Shown here: piece by piece, positions 1-5,271 of the stretch
Layout: each line of letters starts with the position of its first letter
Position numbering within the stretch: position 1 is the stretch's first letter
DNA from: Mycobacterium sp.
GTDB lineage: Bacteria > Actinomycetota > Actinomycetes > Mycobacteriales > Mycobacteriaceae
DNA length: 5,271 nt
Direction of reading: 5' to 3'
Assembly (NCBI GenBank): GCA_025965815.1
Contig: JAOPWF010000741.1
Location: 1-5,271, forward strand
Translations under genes and position numbers: made by a program
Notes under the pieces: generated by a model
What the model saw: the letters and a program-made list of their open reading frames with translations, nothing else
Told to the model about the DNA's origin: nothing
Database searches by the model: none

Positions 1-16
1 TGTGGGGCCGTGACCG

Positions 17-613
17 TCATGGTTTACGGTTTGTCCGCCCGCCGTCGTCGTCGATGAGGCATCGGATGTCGCGTTCCCAGGCGGAATCGCGCCGACGGTC
101 AAGACGCGAGCGTCCCCAGCAGATCAATCCGGCGGCGGCAAGGGCCACCGATTGCCATGCCACGTATGCGACACCTACCGCGTCCGCACCAGCCTGCGAA
201 ATGGGCGTGGGCGCATCGACGCGGTCCCCATTGCGGTCCACCCAAATCGTCAGCGGATCACCGGTTTTGACGGCTTGATCCGAATTGAGGCTGCCGGTGT
301 GTTCGGTGCCATTGACTTGCCATCGGGCGTTCACCCTCGTCGCCGCGTTGTCGTTGACTCCGAGAACGATTGTGCTGTCGTCGATGGCTCTAGCCGTCAC
401 GGTGTGCCGCGTCTGGGCCTGCGCGATGTACACGCGGCTGCGCGCATCGTGTACGGCCGTGCCCAGCGCGCCCGCAAACGCTGCAGCGACCACGACGACC
501 AAGATTCCCAGTGCGACAATCAGCAGTTCGAGGCGGTCGATGCGACGCACCAGTGGATTGCGGCCGCATGCGCGCAGAACCCACCATCCGTGCACATAGT
601 CGACGCTTTGCAT
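17..613 (-). CDS. Rv1733c-like two-helix membrane protein (DosR-regulon antigen family)
   Basis: This is a 198-residue protein with two predicted membrane helices, at about residues 28-53 and 145-168, enclosing a polar domain of about 90 residues that is probably extracytoplasmic. Several stretches agree with the Rv1733c sequence as I remember it: NPLVR (19-23) followed by DRLE (26-29), GTAVHDARS just after helix 1, AQAQTRH (64-70), ARWQVNG (96-102), IWVD (123-126) and a C-terminal W..DI..L. Rv1733c is about 210 residues, so the gene looks complete. Its biochemical role is unknown; in M. tuberculosis it is induced by hypoxia through DosR and is a T-cell antigen. A GTG at 617-619 is an alternative start, but it directly abuts the ribosome-binding site, so the ATG at 611-613 is preferred. 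It lies 27 bp downstream of the HdeD-like gene and is probably cotranscribed with it. Family assignment is firm; function is not. Confidence 0.88.
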   Translation of the reverse strand: MQSVDYVHGWWVLRACGRNPLVRRIDRLELLIVALGILVVVVAAAFAGALGTAVHDARSRVYIAQAQTRHTVTARAIDDSTIVLGVNDNAATRVNARWQVNGTEHTGSLNSDQAVKTGDPLTIWVDRNGDRVDAPTPISQAGADAVGVAYVAWQSVALAAAGLICWGRSRLDRRRDSAWERDIRCLIDDDGGRTNRKP

Positions 614-618
614 GACCA

Positions 619-624
619 CTCCCT
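619..624 (-). promoter_or_regulatory. Ribosome-binding site that sets the start of the Rv1733c-like gene
   Basis: Read leftward this is AGGGAG, five bases before the ATG at 611-613. It overlaps the alternative upstream GTG (617-619), which would therefore have no usable spacing. This favours the shorter 198-residue protein. Confidence 0.6.
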
Positions 625-640
625 CGTCGAGGCTGGTGGG

Positions 641-1318
641 TCACCGAGTGGGGACGGCTGCGTCCGGTGCGGGGTGGTTGTTGGTGACCCCGAGTTTATC
701 GGCCAACCCTTCCACGGCGGTGATGCCGCGGCGTCCTTGGTGGATCTGGAAGGCCAGCGCGATTTCTCCGATGCCGTGCACCAGCGCTCCGGCGGCCACC
801 CACGCCACCAAGAGCACCACGGAGATGTTCCATGACCCGGCGGCCCAGAACCCCAAACCCAGCTCGATGAGCCCCGCGATCAACAGCACCCACCACCCGG
901 ACACGGCGCTGCCGGCGAAGGCCATGACAATGTCGAAGCAGCCGCGGAAGACGAAGTAGAAGCTGATGATGGCGGCCAGCGTGACGAAGGTGGCGCCGAG
1001 GTTCGCCAAGGACACCACTCCGACCACCAGCAGCAGCGCCGCCAGCAGCCCGTGCGCGATGCGCCAGCCCGTGGATGAGGACACCGCCCCGATCATGATC
1101 TCATTGACGGCGGCGACCAGGCAGTACGCCCCGAACAGCACGGCCACCGCCGTGACGGTGGTGTAGTCGAAGCGCAGGATCACGATGGACAGCACGATCC
1201 AGGCGGCGCCGGTGATCAGCAGCAGCCACCAGAACCGGGCCTTGGATGCGGCGTTTTCAAAGAGACGACCCACTGGTCCAGCGGGTGTCGTGGTGACCTG
1301 TCGACCGGTCTCGCTCAT
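641..1318 (-). CDS. HdeD family (DUF308) membrane protein
   Basis: This 225-residue protein is almost entirely hydrophobic after a polar N-terminus of about 27 residues. Six membrane helices can be drawn at roughly residues 28-49, 54-78, 86-105, 107-135, 140-160 and 164-190, followed by a polar tail. The paired-helix layout, the glycine-rich helices, the FRGCFDI segment around 124-130 and the HGIGEIALAFQ segment around 181-191 are typical of HdeD/DUF308 proteins. The E. coli founder is linked to acid resistance at high cell density; the molecular activity is unknown, so transport should not be assumed. The ATG at 1316-1318 has an AGGAG (1324-1328) five bases upstream. The gene leads a two-gene unit with the Rv1733c-like gene, and may itself follow the small ORF at 1378-1626 after a gap of 59 bp. 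Such proteins often sit in actinobacterial stress clusters. Confidence 0.88.
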   Translation of the reverse strand: MSETGRQVTTTPAGPVGRLFENAASKARFWWLLLITGAAWIVLSIVILRFDYTTVTAVAVLFGAYCLVAAVNEIMIGAVSSSTGWRIAHGLLAALLLVVGVVSLANLGATFVTLAAIISFYFVFRGCFDIVMAFAGSAVSGWWVLLIAGLIELGLGFWAAGSWNISVVLLVAWVAAGALVHGIGEIALAFQIHQGRRGITAVEGLADKLGVTNNHPAPDAAVPTR

Positions 1319-1377
1319 TGGTACTCCTAAGTATTCGATTTATGTAGCCTCGCCGAACCCTCCACGGCGATGGTGAG

Positions 1378-1626
1378 TCAAGAGTGCTCTCGGCCGTAAT
1401 CGATTGCGATGTGGTGTGACACAACGTCGCCGTCGCGATGCAGTGCCGGTAGACAACGCCCATACCCACCCGGGCGGCCTCCTGTGCTGCCAACAGAAAC
1501 ACCTGTGGTGCTGGAAGAAAATGTGATGGAGGGTTTGCCGGTCTCGGTTGTGACGATAGCCAACCGCCATTGGGAGATCGTGTCTCGGTGAACAACGACC
1601 GAAAGCACATCGTGCGGAGGAGGCAC
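1378..1626 (-). CDS. Candidate small ORF, possibly a frameshifted DUF2188-like gene
   Basis: An 82-residue leftward frame starts at a GTG and ends 59 bp before the HdeD-like gene. I recognise no intact family. The N-terminal part (VVVHRDTISQWRLAIV, residues 10-25) reads like a beta hairpin, and the C-terminal part (LHRDGDVVSHH, residues 62-72) resembles the end of DUF2188-type domains. The middle (about 39-57) is a low-complexity Ser/Gly/Thr run. Over that same middle another leftward frame encodes VFLLAAQEAARVGMGVVY, which looks like the helix expected at that place in DUF2188 proteins. Two compensating indels would explain this, making it a decayed gene or one with altered centre. There is no convincing ribosome-binding site; an internal GTG at residue 7 is an alternative start. 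All three leftward frames are open here, so openness alone is weak evidence. A chance ORF remains quite possible. Confidence 0.35.
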   Translation of the reverse strand: MPPPHDVLSVVVHRDTISQWRLAIVTTETGKPSITFSSSTTGVSVGSTGGRPGGYGRCLPALHRDGDVVSHHIAIDYGREHS

Positions 1627-1766
1627 CTAAGATAGGCGTTCTTCGATCGCTTGTCGTCGCGACTAACGACCGGCGAAAGATCGTGGCCCGCCGAACAATG
1701 ACTCCTCACTCGCCGAACACTCACGATTGGTGGGAGCAGAAATAGCAAGCAAGAAAGGACACATCC
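1627..1766. promoter_or_regulatory. Upstream region of the His-rich gene, possibly shared with the leftward genes
   Basis: These 140 bp carry no gene I can support. They separate the rightward His-rich gene from the leftward small ORF and HdeD-like unit, so promoters for one or both directions should lie here. A GAAAGGA ribosome-binding site (1753-1759) lies seven bases before the ATG at 1767. AACAAT (1694-1699) is a possible -10 element, but no convincing -35 accompanies it. A DosR-like palindrome occupies 1656-1675. Confidence 0.45.
1656..1675. promoter_or_regulatory. Weak DosR-box-like palindrome
   Basis: Compared with the 20-base DosR consensus TTSGGGACTWWAGTCCCSAA, I count 13 of 20 agreeing positions, including the central GACTAA followed by G.CC. 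Its centre lies about 40 bp before where transcription would start if AACAAT at 1694-1699 is the -10 element. The left half contains the perfect octamer GTCGCGAC. The match is well below a good site and may be chance; the Rv1733c-like neighbour is what makes it worth noting. Confidence 0.25.
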
Positions 1767-1976
1767 ATGTCAACGCTGAGCAAGCTCCACGAAAGTGCGG
1801 CAAAACATCATGAGCACGCAGCACGGCACCACCGCGAAGCAGCCAAGCTTCATGAGGTGAAAGATGTTCTGGCGGCGGCGGATCAAGCGCATCTGGCGCA
1901 TGATCATCAGGTGGAGGCCATCCAATATGCAACGCAAGCTGCAAAAGAGTACCTGTCGGCGCACCGCGGCAGCTAG
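1767..1976 (+). CDS. Small histidine-rich helical protein with heptad repeats
   Basis: This 69-residue protein has 11 histidines and is rich in Ala, Glu and Lys. It has no proline, no cysteine, no signal peptide and no membrane segment, and glycine occurs only at residue 68. Residues 3-30 form four seven-residue units of pattern x-A-A-K/R-x-H-E/R, the first being degenerate. A second Ala-rich helix (about 35-66) carries HLAHDH at 42-47. It probably folds as one long helix or a two-helix hairpin with imidazole side chains along one face. It resembles uncharacterised short His-rich proteins that I recall mainly from Proteobacteria (pattern HHEKAAxHHKEAAKHH followed by AAHHAHLAHGHH); no function is established. 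Metal or proton buffering is an inference from composition. The start has GAAAGGA seven bases upstream. By my count GC is about 58%, lower than a sample of the glgX gene (70%), which is compatible with transfer. It is the only rightward gene here. Confidence 0.8.
   Translation: MSTLSKLHESAAKHHEHAARHHREAAKLHEVKDVLAAADQAHLAHDHQVEAIQYATQAAKEYLSAHRGS
1773..1856 (+). repeat. Four in-frame 21-bp units encoding heptads
   Basis: The units at 1773-1793, 1794-1814, 1815-1835 and 1836-1856 encode TLSKLHE, SAAKHHE, HAARHHR and EAAKLHE. The similarity is clear at protein level but diverged in DNA, so this is an old repeat kept by selection rather than a recent tandem duplication. Confidence 0.6.
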
Positions 1977-1988
1977 AAGCGACCGGAA

Positions 1989-2002
1989 CCGCGATGTCGC
2001 GG
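1989..2002. terminator. Short GC-rich hairpin between convergent genes
   Basis: CCGCGA and TCGCGG form a perfect 6-bp inverted repeat separated by TG, in practice a 5-bp stem with a 4-base loop. It lies in the 33 bp between the stop codons of the His-rich gene and glgX, where a bidirectional terminator would be expected. There is no T-run on either side, so it would be at best a mycobacterial-style tractless terminator. The stem is short and could be chance in GC-rich DNA. Confidence 0.25.
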
Positions 2003-2009
2003 CCTGTGC

Positions 2010-4103
2010 TCAGCTCGATGGCGACTGCAAGATCACGATTGACCGCGGCCCGACCGTAAGCTCTTGCGCGACAGTGACCTTCCGCTCGGGGTCGAAGGTG
2101 TCGCAGACGACATCCCAACGGCGCGCCGAGAGGTCCGCCGGGACGGTGATCGTCAACGGCTCCCACCACGCGTTGATCAAGATGAGAAAGTCGTTGTCGA
2201 CCATCGGCCTGCCGTCCGAGCCGACGTCGGGATCGGTTGAGCCGTCGATAAATAACGCGACGCTGCGGGCGTTCGGGTCAGCCCAGTTCTCGGCCGTCAT
2301 CTCGGTACCCGACGGTGTGAACCAGCGCAGGTCCGCGGCGTCTTTGCCTGTGGAGTAGCGGCGCCTGCGGAAAACCGGGTGGCCACGGCGCAGCGCGATG
2401 AGCTCCTTGGTAAACCGAAGCAGGTCCTCGTCGACCGCTGACCAGTCGAACCACGTGATCTCGTTGTCCTGGCAGTATGCGTTGTTGTTACCGCGCTGGG
2501 TGCGACCGAGCTCGTCACCCCCCAGTAACAACGGCACGCCGGCGGAAAGAAGCAGCGTCACAAGGAAAGCCCGCTTCTGCCGCGCCCGTAGGCCATTCAC
2601 GTCAGTGTCGCCGGTCGGCCCTTCTGCCCCGCAGTTCCAGGACCGGTTGTCGTCGGTGCCGTCGCGGTTGTCTTCGGTGTTGGCCTCGTTGTGCTTACGG
2701 TCGTACGAAACAAGGTCATCTAGGGTGAACCCATCGTGCACGGTGACGAAGTTCACCGATGCACTGGGTCGGCGCCCTTCGTCAGGCCGGTCGTAGATAT
2801 CGGCCGAACCACACAGGCGCGTCGCGAAGTCTGGCAGCAGCCCATCGTGGCTGCGCCACCAGTCGCGCACTGTGTCGCGGAAGCGCCCGTTCCACTCGGA
2901 CCACAACGGTGGAAACCGGCCGATGTCGTAGCTGTCCATGCGGCCGACATCCCATGGCTCCGCGATGAGCTTCACCTGCGACACGACCGGATCCTGGCCG
3001 ACGGTGTCGAAGAACGCCGAAAACGGGTCGAAGTCACCATCTTCCCGGCCGAGGGTCGGCGCCAGATCAAACCGGAAACCGTCGACGCCCATCTCGGACA
3101 CCCAGTAGCGCAGCGAATCCATCACCATCCGCAGCGTCGTCGCGTCGGCCGTGTTCAGCGAATTGCCGGTTCCGGTCGTGTCGACGTATCGGCTGGGATC
3201 GTTCGGGTCGAGGCGGTAGTAGGCGGCGTTGTCCAATCCCCGGTGGCACAGCGTTGGGCCGCCGGGCCCGCCCTCGGCGGTGTGATTGAACACGACATCC
3301 AATACCACTTCTAAACCAGCCGCGTGCAGGGCGTTGACCATGTCCCGGAATTCCTCGACCTGGCCACCGGGCTGACCCGCCCGGACCGCAGCGGAGTACG
3401 CGGCGTGAGGGGCGAAGAAGCCGATCGTGTTGTAGCCCCAGTAGTTGGTCAATCCCCGCTCGACGAGGAAAGACTCGGGCACGTTGTGGTGGATCGGCAG
3501 CAGCTCGACCGTGGTGATGCCAAGGTCGACGAGGTGTCGCACCGCCGCCTCGTGCGCCAAGCCCGCATATGTGCCGCGCAGTTCCGGCGGCACGCCCGGG
3601 AGCTTCGCGGTGAACCCGCGCACGTGCACCTCGTAGACGATGGTGTCGGCCAGGGCGTGTCCCGGCCCTGGCGATGGCGGCGTGGAGGCGGGGGCCGTCA
3701 CCAGGCTGCGCGGCATCTGACCCGCTGAATCCAGCGAGCTGGGTGCACCAGCGTTATCGATTGCGTAATCGAGCAATTCGGGCCCGAACCGGACGTCGCC
3801 GTTGATCGCTCGCGCATAGGGGTCGAGCAGGAGTTTGGCAGGGTTATAACGCTGGCCGCGCGCGCGATCGTACGGTCCGCTGACGCGATAGCCGTACGCC
3901 TGTCCCGGCGCCACACCGGGCACGAACCCGTGCCCGACGTCGCCGTCACGCTCCGGTAGCAGCAGCTGGGTTTCGCCGCCGTCGCCACTGAACAGGCACA
4001 GCCTGACCTCGTCACCGTTGGACGACACGGCGAAGTTCGTGCCTTGCGGGCCCGGCGTCGCACCGAGCGGGGCGGGACGGCCCGGAAGGATGGTGGCGCT
4101 CAC
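2010..4103 (-). CDS. glgX: Glycogen debranching enzyme, GlgX/TreX type (GH13 isoamylase)
   Basis: This enzyme hydrolyses alpha-1,6 branch points of glycogen or similar alpha-glucans in the cytoplasm. The 697 residues match the usual length. An N-terminal CBM48-like domain (about 8-105) is followed by the GH13 barrel beginning near YEVHVRGFT (157-165). The four conserved GH13 regions are present: DVVFNH (269-274), GFRFD (342-346, nucleophile Asp346), AEPWD (381-385, acid/base Glu382) and VHDG (455-458, transition-state Asp457). The GlgX signature GNNNAYCQDNEITWFDW lies at 538-554, and a beta-sandwich domain ends the protein. All catalytic residues are intact. The start is GTG, sharing GTGA with the stop of the upstream glucosidase gene, and AGGAG lies five bases before it. 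M. tuberculosis has a related enzyme, TreX (Rv1564c), beside treY and treZ; here the partner is a GH63-type gene, so this may be a second, paralogous copy. Whether it prefers glycogen or phosphorylase limit dextrin cannot be read from sequence. Confidence 0.95.
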   Translation of the reverse strand: MSATILPGRPAPLGATPGPQGTNFAVSSNGDEVRLCLFSGDGGETQLLLPERDGDVGHGFVPGVAPGQAYGYRVSGPYDRARGQRYNPAKLLLDPYARAINGDVRFGPELLDYAIDNAGAPSSLDSAGQMPRSLVTAPASTPPSPGPGHALADTIVYEVHVRGFTAKLPGVPPELRGTYAGLAHEAAVRHLVDLGITTVELLPIHHNVPESFLVERGLTNYWGYNTIGFFAPHAAYSAAVRAGQPGGQVEEFRDMVNALHAAGLEVVLDVVFNHTAEGGPGGPTLCHRGLDNAAYYRLDPNDPSRYVDTTGTGNSLNTADATTLRMVMDSLRYWVSEMGVDGFRFDLAPTLGREDGDFDPFSAFFDTVGQDPVVSQVKLIAEPWDVGRMDSYDIGRFPPLWSEWNGRFRDTVRDWWRSHDGLLPDFATRLCGSADIYDRPDEGRRPSASVNFVTVHDGFTLDDLVSYDRKHNEANTEDNRDGTDDNRSWNCGAEGPTGDTDVNGLRARQKRAFLVTLLLSAGVPLLLGGDELGRTQRGNNNAYCQDNEITWFDWSAVDEDLLRFTKELIALRRGHPVFRRRRYSTGKDAADLRWFTPSGTEMTAENWADPNARSVALFIDGSTDPDVGSDGRPMVDNDFLILINAWWEPLTITVPADLSARRWDVVCDTFDPERKVTVAQELTVGPRSIVILQSPSS

Positions 4104-5271
4104 GCGGTCTCCTCTCCCTGAACCAGGCGCTGGATGACTTCCGACGCCTTAGGGTAGGCGCGGTGGCGGCGCCTGATCACGTCGGCGACCAGCCCGGTCC
4201 ACCCAGTTTGGTGGGACGCGCCGAGGCCGGCACCGGTGTCGCCGTGGAAGTACTCATGAAAGAGCAGGTTGTCACGCCACCGCGGATCGGTCTGCATCCG
4301 CTGTACGCCGCCGAAGCACGGCCGTCGTCCGTCTTGGTCGACGAGGAAAAGCGAGACGAGCCGCTCCCATAAATCGGCGGCGACCACATCTAGCGTGACG
4401 TTGATTCCCGACCCGATCGGGTATTCAACCGTCAGCTCGTCACCGAAAAACTCGTGGTACCGCTCCAACGCGGTCGCCACGAGGTAGTTCAGCGGAAACC
4501 ACACCGGGCCACGCCAATTCGAATTGCCGCCGAACATCGCCGTGGTTGACTCGGCCGGCTCATAGTCGATCCCGGCGCGCACACCCTCCACGTTCAAAAC
4601 GTATGGATGCTCCCGGTGGTAGGCGGACAGGGAACGGAGGCCGTGCGGCGACAGGAACTCCGCCGGTTCGAACAGGGCCCGGCATAGCCGCCGGACGCGA
4701 TCCAGGCTGGTCACCCCAACCAACAGCCGCCGCTGTCCCGGCAGCCCGCGCAGGATTCCCGCATCGGCCATCTCCTTGGTCCCTCCTAGCCCATGGCGTC
4801 GCAGGTAGTCGGCGAACATCTTGTCGGTCACCAGCGTCCGGTCGATGACCTCCTCGTTAACAACTGCTGCGGCAAGCAACGGGATAATGGCGACCATCGA
4901 GCGCACGCGGACAGGCACGGCACTGCCGTCAGGCAGCAGGATGCGGTCGTAGAAAAAGCCGTCACCATAATCCCAAAGAGCAACCGCCTCAAGGGATTCC
5001 GAGATACCTGCAAAATGCTCGAGGAACTTCTGCACCAGGTCGAGTGCGGGCCGGTGTCCAGACCCGTGGAGGATCGCCGCGATGGTGGCCATCGACAGTG
5101 CGTATCCTGCCATCCAGCCGGTGGCATCAGACTGCTCTAGGAGACCGTGGACGGGAAGATGCGAGCGGTCGAGGGGGCCGATGTTGTCCAGACCCATGAA
5201 TCCACCCTCAAAGAGGTTGGAGCCGTTGGCGTCTTCGCGATTCACCCACCAGGTGAAGTTCACCAGCAGCT
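4100..5271 (-). CDS. GH63/MGH1-like glucosidase, C-terminal part (5' end outside window)
   Basis: Only the last 389 residues are visible. The frame is open to the right edge and the first residues (LLVNFTWWVNR) are an internal conserved block, so the GTG at 5261-5263 is not the real start. Bacterial relatives are, from memory, about 850-900 residues, which makes this roughly the C-terminal 45%. The fragment is an (alpha/alpha)6-barrel domain like that of mannosyl-oligosaccharide glucosidases. Landmarks by fragment residue: EGGFMGLDNIG (21-31), YGDGFFYD (101-108), GNSNWRGPVWFPLNY (248-262) and FHEYFHGDTGAG (337-348) followed by GWTGLVAD. By family analogy Glu339 in FHEYF is the likely catalytic base; the acid is probably an Asp near the fragment start, less certainly. 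Relatives release glucose from glucosylated glycans, glucosylglycerate or mannosylglycerate; the substrate here is unknown. It overlaps glgX by 4 bp, so the two are coupled. Confidence 0.87.
   Translation of the reverse strand, partial: LLVNFTWWVNREDANGSNLFEGGFMGLDNIGPLDRSHLPVHGLLEQSDATGWMAGYALSMATIAAILHGSGHRPALDLVQKFLEHFAGISESLEAVALWDYGDGFFYDRILLPDGSAVPVRVRSMVAIIPLLAAAVVNEEVIDRTLVTDKMFADYLRRHGLGGTKEMADAGILRGLPGQRRLLVGVTSLDRVRRLCRALFEPAEFLSPHGLRSLSAYHREHPYVLNVEGVRAGIDYEPAESTTAMFGGNSNWRGPVWFPLNYLVATALERYHEFFGDELTVEYPIGSGINVTLDVVAADLWERLVSLFLVDQDGRRPCFGGVQRMQTDPRWRDNLLFHEYFHGDTGAGLGASHQTGWTGLVADVIRRRHRAYPKASEVIQRLVQGEETA
4109..4113 (-). promoter_or_regulatory. Ribosome-binding site of glgX inside the upstream gene
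   Basis: Read leftward this is AGGAG within GAGAGGAGA, five bases before the GTG at 4101-4103. It lies in the last codons of the glucosidase gene, so glgX can be started by reinitiation after the GTGA overlap. This supports the GTG as the true start. Confidence 0.65.

Noticed and set aside
152..835. Rightward 227-residue open frame
   Set aside because: It is antisense to the well-supported Rv1733c-like and HdeD-like genes, runs across their junction, and has no domain-like pattern.
1341..1381. Promoter for the HdeD-like gene made of TTGACT (1376-1381) and TACATA (1341-1346)
   Set aside because: The spacing is 29 bp, too long for a sigma-A promoter, and no better pair was found.
1570..1589. 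Second DosR-like palindrome (GGGAGA, five bases, TCTCGG)
   Set aside because: Only 11 of 20 consensus positions agree and the central bases do not fit, a score expected by chance in a spacer of this length. It also lies inside the candidate small ORF.
1409..1591. Rightward 60-residue frame whose end (VSVVTIANRHWEIVSR) looks protein-like
   Set aside because: It is antisense to the candidate small ORF, begins without a ribosome-binding site, and its first half is Pro/Arg/Ser-rich. The leftward reading has better family resemblance, though the choice is not certain.
1257..1748. Leftward 163-residue frame overlapping the start of the HdeD-like gene
   Set aside because: It would overlap the HdeD-like gene out of frame and is Arg/Ser/Thr-rich without a fold-like pattern overall. 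Only its central helix-like stretch is of interest and is treated with the small ORF.
2736..3314. Rightward 192-residue open frame
   Set aside because: It is the complement of the conserved catalytic region of glgX; high GC keeps antisense frames open and its composition is not protein-like.
5261..5263. GTG as the start of a complete 387-residue glucosidase
   Set aside because: The frame continues to the window edge and the neighbouring residues are an internal conserved block of the family, so the gene is cut by the window, not short.

Overview
The window looks like a chromosomal segment from a mycobacterium, most likely a slow-growing nontuberculous species. The strongest pointer is a protein that matches, motif by motif, what I remember of M. 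tuberculosis Rv1733c, a two-helix membrane protein of the dormancy (DosR) regulon. The high GC content, the GTG starts and the GH63-type plus GlgX pair fit an actinobacterium. No database search was possible, so the species is an inference.

Layout from left to right. Positions 17-1318 hold two leftward membrane-protein genes 27 bp apart: an HdeD/DUF308-family six-helix protein (641-1318), read first, then the Rv1733c-like protein (17-613). Positions 1319-1766 form a lower-GC spacer. It contains a leftward candidate small ORF (1378-1626), in which two reading frames together resemble a DUF2188-like protein, and an upstream region (1627-1766) with a weak DosR-box-like palindrome. Positions 1767-1976 hold the only rightward gene, a 69-residue histidine-rich helical protein built on four seven-residue repeats. 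It converges on the leftward glycan pair, with 33 bp between the stop codons. Positions 2010-4103 encode a complete GlgX/TreX-type glycogen debranching enzyme. It overlaps by 4 bp the end of a GH63/MGH1-like glucosidase gene (4100-5271), whose 5' part lies beyond the right edge.

How the parts may work together. The overlapping glucosidase and debranching genes look translationally coupled and should act on alpha-glucan or glucose-containing glycans in the cytoplasm. The HdeD-like and Rv1733c-like membrane proteins fit a hypoxia, acid or dormancy stress module. The histidine-rich protein could be a metal- or proton-binding accessory, but that is only inference. Placing reserve-glucan breakdown next to dormancy-type membrane proteins suggests a stress-survival island; the sequence does not prove co-regulation. 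Apart from the His-rich protein and the odd small ORF, the genes belong to recognisable families. I see no rRNA, tRNA, CRISPR array, insertion sequence or phage gene.
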